Below are positions 1-4,960 of a stretch of DNA of 6,314 bases, in pieces. Position 1 is the stretch's first letter. Each line of letters starts with the position of its first letter. Origin of the DNA: Klebsiella pneumoniae (lineage in GTDB: Bacteria > Pseudomonadota > Gammaproteobacteria > Ga0077536). Position numbers and translations under genes: made by a program. The notes below the pieces were generated by a model. It saw only the letters and a program-made list of their open reading frames with translations. It did not search any database and was not told the DNA's origin. Location of the stretch: positions 1-6,314 of the forward strand of contig CAMCBY010000257.1 of NCBI GenBank assembly GCA_945873015.1, written 5' to 3'.

Positions 1-68
1 ACGAGCAACGCCGCATCGCGCTTCGAGGCCAAACGAATTACGAAGATTCATTGCGGGACAGGACACTA
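1..68 (+). repeat. Right-hand part of a MITE-like repeat, cut by the window edge (copy 1)
   Basis: Bases 1-67 repeat bases 4059-4126 in the same orientation. Bases 1-25 match 4059-4083 exactly. Bases 34-61 match 4093-4120 exactly, and 63-67 match 4122-4126. The two copies differ in the short stretch 26-33 (8 bases against 9 in the other copy) and at base 62 (G here, C at 4121). The right end, read on the minus strand, begins TAGTGTCCTGTCCCG, close to both ends of the complete copy at 3967-4126. The left half lies outside the window. The element ends about five bases before the start codon of the gene at 74. What is seen is the repeat; the mobile-element reading rests on the complete copy. Confidence 0.8.
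60..63 (+). promoter_or_regulatory. Possible ribosome binding site (AGGA) inside the repeat end
   Basis: AGGA lies ten bases before the ATG at 74, within the terminal sequence of the left-edge repeat. The matching position in the other copy reads AGCA, so the G at base 62 is what makes the site. The spacing is slightly long but acceptable. It is the only Shine-Dalgarno-like sequence near this start. Confidence 0.4.
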
Positions 69-73
69 GCATC

Positions 74-1180
74 ATGTCGCGACCTTGCAGGCTCATCGCG
101 GCGGCCCTGTGGCTGTCGCTGTTGACACCTCTCGTCCATGCCCTCGATCTGACCCGCCTGCATCTGCCGCCGGGCTTCAAGATTGCCGTCTACGCCGAGC
201 AGGTGCCCGACGCGCGGCAACTCGCGCTCGGCAGCAATGGCACCTTGTTTATCGGTACCCGGCAAGCAGGCCGCGTCTATGCGGCAGTGGATGCCAACCG
301 CGACCGTGTGGCCGAACGCGTGAGTGTGGTCGCCGAGGGATTGCCGTTACCTTCCGGCGTCGCGTTTCGCGACGGCGCGCTGTATGTCGCGGCACGGGAT
401 CGTGTGCTGCGCTACGTCGATGTCGAGTCGCATCTCGATGCGCCGCCCCCACCCGAGCAGGTGGTGGGTGGTCTGCCGAAATCCGCTCATCACGGCTGGA
501 AGTTCATTGCCTTTGGGCCGGACGGTGCGCTTTATGTGCCGGTAGGCGCGCCGTGCAATATCTGCGAGCCGGATTTTCCCTACGCCTCGATACTGCGTAT
601 TCCGACCAACGGTGGCGAAATCAGCGCCTATGCGCGCGGCGTGCGTAATTCGGTCGCTTTCGACTGGCATCCGAAAAGCGGCGAGTTGTGGTTCGCCGAG
701 CATGGTCGCGACATGCTGGGTGACGATGTGCCGCCCGATGAAATCAACCGCGTCAGCAAGGCGGGTGAACACTTTGGTTATCCCTATGTGCACGGCGGTG
801 TGGTGCTCGACCCTGAATTCGGCCAAGGGCATCGTATCGATGAATTTACGCCGCCGACCATCAAGCTCGGTGCCCATGTCGCGCCGGTCGGGCTGATGTT
901 CTACCGCGGCACGATGTTTCCACCCGCCTATCGCGAAGCGTTGCTGGTCGCCGAGCATGGCTCGTGGAACCGTTCGCGCAAGGCCGGTTACCGGGTGATG
1001 GTGGCGCACCTCAAAGACGATGGCAGCGTTGCGAGTTACGAACCCTTTATTACCGGCTGGCTCGACGGCGAGGAAAACTGGGGGCGGCCGGTGGCTTTCG
1101 CCAGCCTCGACGATGGCTCGCTGTTGTTGTCTGACGACGAGGCCGGCGTGGTCTACCGCATTACCTATCAACAACCCTGA
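74..1180 (+). CDS. Secreted PQQ-dependent sugar/sorbosone dehydrogenase-like beta-propeller protein
   Basis: A 368-residue protein of the soluble glucose/sorbosone dehydrogenase type (COG2133-like). Members form a six-bladed beta-propeller that oxidises sugars or aldehydes with PQQ in the periplasm; the true substrate here cannot be told. Residues 1-23 look like a signal peptide: basic start (MSRPCR), hydrophobic core, and VHA as a likely cleavage site before LDL. Family landmarks follow in order: LPPGFKIAVYA (31-41), His139-His140 where a catalytic histidine is expected, GAPCNICEPD (158-167) with a CxxC, RGVRNSVAFDW (188-198), the acidic AEHGRDMLGDD loop (208-218), PVGLMFYRG (271-279), AEHGSWNR (293-300) and WGRPV (336-340). 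The start at 74 is chosen because the signal peptide begins there; the frame stays open upstream into the repeat. The next gene begins one base after the stop, suggesting an operon. Cofactor use is inferred from family resemblance only. Confidence 0.85.
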   Translation: MSRPCRLIAAALWLSLLTPLVHALDLTRLHLPPGFKIAVYAEQVPDARQLALGSNGTLFIGTRQAGRVYAAVDANRDRVAERVSVVAEGLPLPSGVAFRDGALYVAARDRVLRYVDVESHLDAPPPPEQVVGGLPKSAHHGWKFIAFGPDGALYVPVGAPCNICEPDFPYASILRIPTNGGEISAYARGVRNSVAFDWHPKSGELWFAEHGRDMLGDDVPPDEINRVSKAGEHFGYPYVHGGVVLDPEFGQGHRIDEFTPPTIKLGAHVAPVGLMFYRGTMFPPAYREALLVAEHGSWNRSRKAGYRVMVAHLKDDGSVASYEPFITGWLDGEENWGRPVAFASLDDGSLLLSDDEAGVVYRITYQQP

Positions 1181-1181
1181 C

Positions 1182-1796
1182 ATGGCACAACAAACCGCTG
1201 CGCTGGTCGCGCGTCTGCGTACCGGATTGAACGTCGCGCTGGCCGATGCCGCCCAGCAATCGCTGTACGAACATTGGATAGGTCAGGAGCGCTGGCCGCT
1301 AGACCCCGTCGCGCTCGCGTTACTGGTTGGCGTTGTACCGGCGCAATGGCATGCCCATCTCGACACGCACAACCTGGTCGCCGACGCCGAGCGGTTGAAG
1401 ACACTGTTGCTCAACGAACTCACGTTCGACGCCGACCTCGTCACCAGCGGTCTGGCTGTGCGGGCTTTCGCACAACGGCATGACGTGCCGCTGCCGGCTG
1501 CGGCTGAATCATTGTTCGATTTTGTCGCCCGCACCTTGCCGCGGCTCGTCGCTGAAATGCCGGCCGTGGCGGTACCGACGGCACGCAGCAGCGACAAGGA
1601 GGTCGTGCTCGGCGCGGCGCTCGCGCTGGTGACCCGTTTCACCGAAGACTGTCTCGATGACGAGCGCATGTTTGACAGCGCACGTATCGCGCGCCTCATG
1701 CTGGCACAAGCGGCGCTGTGGTTCCCCGATGGCGCACCACGCATGGACGAGCGGGCAATCGCAGAGCTGGTGGAGCACTACATCAGCGGGTTTTGA
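1182..1796 (+). CDS. Unknown 204-residue helical protein, coupled to the dehydrogenase-like gene
   Basis: I do not recognise this protein. The ATG at 1182 lies one base after the upstream TGA, with no clear Shine-Dalgarno sequence, so translation probably depends on ribosomes finishing the dehydrogenase-like gene. The frame is open further upstream, but that stretch only overlaps the previous gene in another frame. The 204 residues are rich in Ala and Leu and read as mostly alpha-helical. There is no signal peptide, no clear membrane segment and no cysteine cluster; the only cysteine is in EDCLDDERMFD. Acidic and Arg residues alternate with hydrophobic ones, and the end is AELVEHYISGF. It looks like a soluble cytoplasmic protein, although its partner is predicted to be exported. 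It ends 51 bases before the convergent trhO gene. That it is a real gene is supported by tight coupling, a full-length open frame and codon use like its neighbours; function is open. Confidence 0.75.
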   Translation: MAQQTAALVARLRTGLNVALADAAQQSLYEHWIGQERWPLDPVALALLVGVVPAQWHAHLDTHNLVADAERLKTLLLNELTFDADLVTSGLAVRAFAQRHDVPLPAAAESLFDFVARTLPRLVAEMPAVAVPTARSSDKEVVLGAALALVTRFTEDCLDDERMFDSARIARLMLAQAALWFPDGAPRMDERAIAELVEHYISGF

Positions 1797-1809
1797 TGTT
1801 TCGTTGAGT

Positions 1810-1827
1810 GTGCGAATGAATTCGCAC
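1810..1827. terminator. Hairpin between convergent genes, possible weak terminator
   Basis: GTGCGAA (1810-1816) and TTCGCAC (1821-1827) form a perfect 7-bp stem with a TGAA loop, in the gap between the converging 204-residue gene and trhO. No T-run follows on either strand, so it is not a standard intrinsic terminator. A second short inverted repeat, AGCGC/GCGCT at 1842-1846 and 1853-1857, overlaps the trhO stop codon. Position suits transcript ends; strength is unknown. Confidence 0.35.
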
Positions 1828-1847
1828 CTACTGGGCGAGCCAGCGCT

Positions 1848-2828
1848 TTATTGCGCTTCAGTCGGCGTTGCGTCGTTCGCGAGCACCGGCATCACCGCGC
1901 CGATATGCACCTCATGGCGCGCCTCGGCCAGTGCCACCTGACGGCCCCGCTCGGCAAAACCGCGGCGCTTTTCTTCGCTCAATTCGTCATGACAATGAGG
2001 GCAGCACTCAGCGTGACGATAGTTGGGTGAGGCGCGGTCGGCAGCGCTCAGCGGCCGGCGGCAGGCGAAACACAGACTGAATTCACCAGGGTTAAGTGCC
2101 GCATCGAGCGCCACGCGCTCGTCAAACACGAAACACTCCCCTTGCCAGCGCGAGTCCTCGCGCGGCGTCTGTTCGAGATAATTGAGGATGCCGCCCTCCA
2201 GCTGGTAGACCTTGTCGACGCCGCGTTCGAGCAGATAGGCGCTGGCTTTCTCGCAGCGGATGCCGCCGGTGCAGAACATCGCGACCTCAGTTGCGCCACG
2301 GCGTTTGAGTTCGGCGTCGATCAGGGCAGGGAATTGCCGAAAGCTGTCCATGCCGAGGTCGAGCGCGCCGTGGAAAGTACCAACCCGCACTTCGTAACTG
2401 TTACGTGTATCGACCAGCAGGACCTGCGGGTCTTGCAGCAATGCATTCCATGCCGCGGGGGTGAGATGTGTACCGGTGCGCCGCGCCGGTGCGAGGCCGG
2501 CCACGCCCATCGTCACGATTTCCTTTTTGTATTTGATCTTGAAGCGCCGAAATGGCGCGCTGTCGTGAAACGACTGGCGCACATCGCTGAGGCTTTCAAA
2601 GCCCGCCTGCGTGCGCACGAAGTCCAGAAATGCGCGCACCGCTTGTGGTGTGCCGGCGATACTGGCGTTGAGACCCTCCTCGGCCAGCAGCAAGGTGCCG
2701 AGCAGGTGTGCAGCGCGCGCGCGCTCGCCCAGCATGGCGCCGAAACTGCGCGGCGCACTGAGCGTCACGAATTTATAGAACGAGGCGACCATCACGGCGG
2801 CAGTGTCGGGCGGTTGGGAGAGGGTCAT
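1848..2828 (-). CDS. trhO: tRNA uridine(34) hydroxylase, rhodanese family (TrhO/YceA)
   Basis: A 326-residue homologue of E. coli YceA/TrhO (about 350 residues). The enzyme performs oxygen-dependent hydroxylation of wobble uridine 34 in a set of tRNAs, giving 5-hydroxyuridine, the precursor of cmo5U. It is cytoplasmic. The N-terminal domain (about 14-110) starts VASFYKFVTL and includes EEGLNASIAGT (50-60) and FRRFKIKYKKEIV (93-105). The rhodanese domain (about 122-220) contains LLVDTRNSYEVRVG (137-150) and the active-site loop CTGGIRCEK (186-194), with Cys186 as the catalytic cysteine. The tail has a cysteine-rich, zinc-site-like part: LCFAC (252-256) and CCPHC (275-279). All key parts are present. 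The ATG at 2828 is taken as the start; an in-frame ATG at 2792 begins directly before the conserved domain and is a fair alternative, and neither has a strong ribosome site. It is divergent from cmoB, which acts on its product. Confidence 0.93.
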   Translation of the reverse strand: MTLSQPPDTAAVMVASFYKFVTLSAPRSFGAMLGERARAAHLLGTLLLAEEGLNASIAGTPQAVRAFLDFVRTQAGFESLSDVRQSFHDSAPFRRFKIKYKKEIVTMGVAGLAPARRTGTHLTPAAWNALLQDPQVLLVDTRNSYEVRVGTFHGALDLGMDSFRQFPALIDAELKRRGATEVAMFCTGGIRCEKASAYLLERGVDKVYQLEGGILNYLEQTPREDSRWQGECFVFDERVALDAALNPGEFSLCFACRRPLSAADRASPNYRHAECCPHCHDELSEEKRRGFAERGRQVALAEARHEVHIGAVMPVLANDATPTEAQ

Positions 2829-2903
2829 CGATGGCTACCGTGAAGGGGCGCGCGCGCCAGGAAACGTAGAAGTTCACGCCCGCCCCGCTGGGCAAGCGCG
2901 CGC

Positions 2904-2918
2904 GATCATCGCATGATC
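2904..2918. promoter_or_regulatory. 15-base palindrome in the trhO-cmoB divergent gap
   Basis: GATCAT-CGC-ATGATC is a perfect inverted repeat with 6-bp arms and a 3-base centre. It ends five bases before the cmoB ATG, where the ribosome binding site should be, and no purine-rich Shine-Dalgarno sequence is visible there. It could be an operator for the divergent pair or a small hairpin affecting cmoB translation. A second perfect palindrome, GGCGCGCGCGCC at 2847-2858, may only reflect GC-rich repeats. I see no convincing -35/-10 pair on either strand of the 95-bp gap (2829-2923). Confidence 0.35.
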
Positions 2919-2923
2919 CGCCC

Positions 2924-3931
2924 ATGCCCTTGAACCTCGCCGCTGCCGCGCTGAACGCGTTTCTTGATCGTGGTGAACATCGCCTTGGGCAAGCCTTTGC
3001 CACACTGCCGGATGCGGCGCGCGGGTGGCTGCACGACAGCCTGCCGCGTGCGCAGGCGCTGTTGGCCGCAGATGGTCGCGTAGCGACCTGGCAGACGGCG
3101 CTGGCCGCGCTGCCCGACCTGACAGTCACGCAGCGGCACCTCGGCGCGACGGTGCGTGCGACGGGGCTCTGCGACGCCGTTCAGCGCGCGGTCTTGCGCG
3201 ACGCCCTGATGGCCTTGGCGCCGTGGCGCAAGGGTCCCTTCGAGTTGTTCGGTCTTCATATCGACAGCGAATGGCGCAGCGATTTGAAGTGGTCGCGTGT
3301 ATTGCCGCAGCTCACACCCCTGCACGGTCGTCGTGTGCTCGATGTCGGATGTGGCAACGGATATTACCTGTGGCGCATGGCACAGTCCGGCGCCGCGCTG
3401 GTGCTGGGCATTGATCCGGCGCTGGCCGCCTATGCGCAATTCGCAGCTTTGAATCGTTACATTGCGAGTGATGCGGTACACATGTTGCCGCTCGCAAGTG
3501 ATGCGCTCGATACACGACTGCAATGCTTCGATACAGTGTTCTCGATGGGGGTGGTCTATCACCGTCGCGATCACCACGCGCACTTGCAACAGTTGCGGCA
3601 TGCCTTGCGCAGCGGTGGCGAACTACTGCTTGAAACACTGGTGCTGGTTGATGGCAGCAGCAATGTGCTGATCCCCGAGGGTCGTTACGCGGCGATGCGT
3701 AACGTGTGGGCCGTGCCGTCGCCGGCCACGGTCGAGGCGTGGCTGCGCGCGGCCGGCTTTCACGCAGTGCGCACCGTGGACATCAGCGCCACCACGCTCG
3801 ATGAGCAACGCAGCACCGCGTGGATGCCCTATCACTCGCTGCGCGATTTTCTCGCGCCCGATGATCCCGCGCGCACCATAGAAGGTTATCCGGCGCCGGT
3901 GCGTGCGGTGTTCGTCGCCAGCGCGGACTGA
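2924..3931 (+). CDS. cmoB: tRNA U34 carboxymethyltransferase CmoB
   Basis: A 335-residue protein matching E. coli CmoB (323 residues) along its length. It transfers a carboxymethyl group from carboxy-S-adenosylmethionine to 5-hydroxyuridine 34, making cmo5U and widening wobble decoding. The N-terminal 100 residues are a helical region. Then come WRKGPFELFG (101-110), HIDSEWRSDLKW (112-123), the Rossmann motif VLDVGCGNGYY (138-148), GIDP (162-165), SMGVVYHRR (207-215), YAAMRNVW (255-262) and EGYPAPVRAV (320-329). Residues known to bind carboxy-SAM in E. coli (K91, W105, K110, G130, M196, Y200, R315) are all present at a constant offset of 12: K103, W117, K122, G142, M208, Y212, R327. The enzyme should therefore be active. 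cmoA, the carboxy-SAM synthase usually beside it in E. coli, is not in this window. The ATG at 2924 lacks a clear ribosome site, but the N-terminus from there matches family length. A MITE-like element follows 35 bases after the stop. Confidence 0.96.
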   Translation: MPLNLAAAALNAFLDRGEHRLGQAFATLPDAARGWLHDSLPRAQALLAADGRVATWQTALAALPDLTVTQRHLGATVRATGLCDAVQRAVLRDALMALAPWRKGPFELFGLHIDSEWRSDLKWSRVLPQLTPLHGRRVLDVGCGNGYYLWRMAQSGAALVLGIDPALAAYAQFAALNRYIASDAVHMLPLASDALDTRLQCFDTVFSMGVVYHRRDHHAHLQQLRHALRSGGELLLETLVLVDGSSNVLIPEGRYAAMRNVWAVPSPATVEAWLRAAGFHAVRTVDISATTLDEQRSTAWMPYHSLRDFLAPDDPARTIEGYPAPVRAVFVASAD

Positions 3932-3966
3932 GGTCGCTTATAGTGAGGCCCCCGCGTGCAGCCGCT

Positions 3967-4126
3967 AGTGTGCTGTCCCGTGATGAACTTCGATAATTCG
4001 CGTGGCCATCGGAGTGCGAGGCAAGGCGCGAGGAGGAGTGAGCGGGGCTATTGCGACGACGAGCAACGCCGCATCGCGCTTCGCTCGCTGCGCGAATTAC
4101 GAAGATTCATTGCGGGACAGCACACT
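3967..4126 (+). mobile_element. Complete MITE-like element with terminal inverted repeats (copy 2)
   Basis: A roughly 160-bp non-coding element that fills most of the 227-bp gap between cmoB and the SDR gene. Its ends are perfect 14-bp inverted repeats: AGTGTGCTGTCCCG at 3967-3980 and its complement at 4113-4126. The symmetry continues imperfectly inward, 3981-4002 against 4091-4112, with two mismatches and two one-base indels, and both arms reach AATTCGCG. Each arm is therefore about 36 bp. The centre is GC-rich and encodes no protein. A TA precedes the left end (3966-3967) and also ends copy 1 (67-68), which would fit a TA-targeting transposase, but the right flank here reads TT and no clear target duplication is seen. 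With no transposase, it would need one supplied from elsewhere. Its right half recurs at bases 1-67. I cannot name the family; an inactive intergenic palindromic repeat is the main alternative. Confidence 0.75.
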
Positions 4127-4144
4127 TGTCACGCGTTATGGTGT

Positions 4145-4148
4145 GGAG
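4145..4148 (+). promoter_or_regulatory. Ribosome binding site GGAG that fixes the SDR start
   Basis: GGAG lies ten bases before the ATG at 4159 and just outside the element's right end. It supports 4159 over the upstream ATG at 4138, the TTG at 4051 and the downstream ATG at 4171. Confidence 0.5.
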
Positions 4149-4158
4149 CAAAAATTCG

Positions 4159-4905
4159 ATGAACTCATGCATGCTGGTGACCGGCGCGAGCCGTGGCATA
4201 GGCGCGGCCACGGCCGAGTTGGCGGCCGCGCGCGGTTACACCGTGGCGGTCAATTATGTGCACGATGCGGCCGCCGCCGCCGCGGTCTGCGCGCGTATCG
4301 TGGCTGCCGGTGGCGAGGCCTTCGCGCTGCAGGCGGACGTTGCCGACGAAACGCAGGTGCTGGCGATGTTTGCCGCGCTCGATGCGCGTGGTATGCCGCT
4401 CGCTGCGGTGGTCAACAATGCCGGTGTGGTCGGCACCATCGAACCCTTTAGCAACTACACGGCGGCGCGCATCCGGCACACTTTCGAGACCAATATCGTC
4501 GGCGCCTTTCTGGTTGCGCGCGAGGCCGTCAAGCGCATGTCGACCGCCCACGGCGGCGCGGGCGGCGCTATCGTCAATCTGTCGTCGGCCGCGGCGCGTA
4601 TTGGCTCACCCAATGAGTTCATCGACTATGCGGCCTCCAAGGGCGCGATTGACAGCATGACGCTTGGTCTTGCCAAAGAATTCGCTACCCACGGCATACG
4701 TGTCAACGCTGTGCGACCGGGATTGATCGATACCGAGATTCACGCCTCGGCCGGCGCGCCTGACCGTGTGCAGCAGTTCACGCCGATGATTCCGATGCGG
4801 CGCGCGGGGTCTGCCGAAGAAGTCGCGAGCGCGATTATGTGGCTGTTGTCGGACGAGGCTTCTTATGTGACAGGCAGTTTCATCGACGTCAGCGGCGGTC
4901 GCTGA
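4159..4905 (+). CDS. SDR family NAD(P)-dependent oxidoreductase, YgfF-like
   Basis: A 248-residue classical short-chain dehydrogenase/reductase that reads very much like E. coli YgfF, an uncharacterised glucose-dehydrogenase-like protein. It should reduce or oxidise a carbonyl/alcohol with NAD(P)(H) in the cytoplasm; the substrate is unknown. Visible motifs are the nucleotide-binding TGASRGIG (8-15), NNAG (86-89), and the catalytic tetrad Asn112, Ser143, Tyr157 and Lys161 (in DYAASKGAID). PG (187-188) follows, then the C-terminal YVTGSFIDVSGGR typical of the family. VNY at 31-33 after the second strand, with no acidic residue there, would allow NADP(H). The start at 4159 is chosen for its GGAG site and because the Rossmann fold begins a few residues later; longer readings run into the MITE-like element. 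The gene stands alone between that element and the ABC transporter gene, 55 bases downstream in the same direction. Confidence 0.9.
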   Translation: MNSCMLVTGASRGIGAATAELAAARGYTVAVNYVHDAAAAAAVCARIVAAGGEAFALQADVADETQVLAMFAALDARGMPLAAVVNNAGVVGTIEPFSNYTAARIRHTFETNIVGAFLVAREAVKRMSTAHGGAGGAIVNLSSAAARIGSPNEFIDYAASKGAIDSMTLGLAKEFATHGIRVNAVRPGLIDTEIHASAGAPDRVQQFTPMIPMRRAGSAEEVASAIMWLLSDEASYVTGSFIDVSGGR

Positions 4906-4960
4906 GTCTAGACCGCGAGTGGACCAGCGCAACTTTCAGCCAGGCAATGCCGCGGCCAGC

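Noticed and set aside
347..1183. Long minus-strand open frame (278 codons) opposite the dehydrogenase-like gene
   Set aside because: Its protein resembles no family and it lies entirely opposite a gene with a signal peptide and clear family motifs. Long antisense open frames are common in GC-rich DNA.
2142..2843. Plus-strand open frame (233 codons) opposite trhO
   Set aside because: Antisense shadow of a gene with an intact rhodanese active site; no recognisable domain.
2906..3601. Minus-strand open frame (231 codons) opposite cmoB
   Set aside because: Antisense shadow of a gene with all carboxy-SAM residues in place; no motif of its own.
3939..3944. TATAGT resembling a -10 box just after cmoB
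   Set aside because: No matching -35 at a suitable distance, and any transcript would have to cross the whole repeat before the SDR gene.
4110..4140. Possible promoter with TTGCGG in the element end and GTTATG just outside
   Set aside because: Poor -10 match and 19-base spacing; the transcript would start almost at the ribosome site of the SDR gene.
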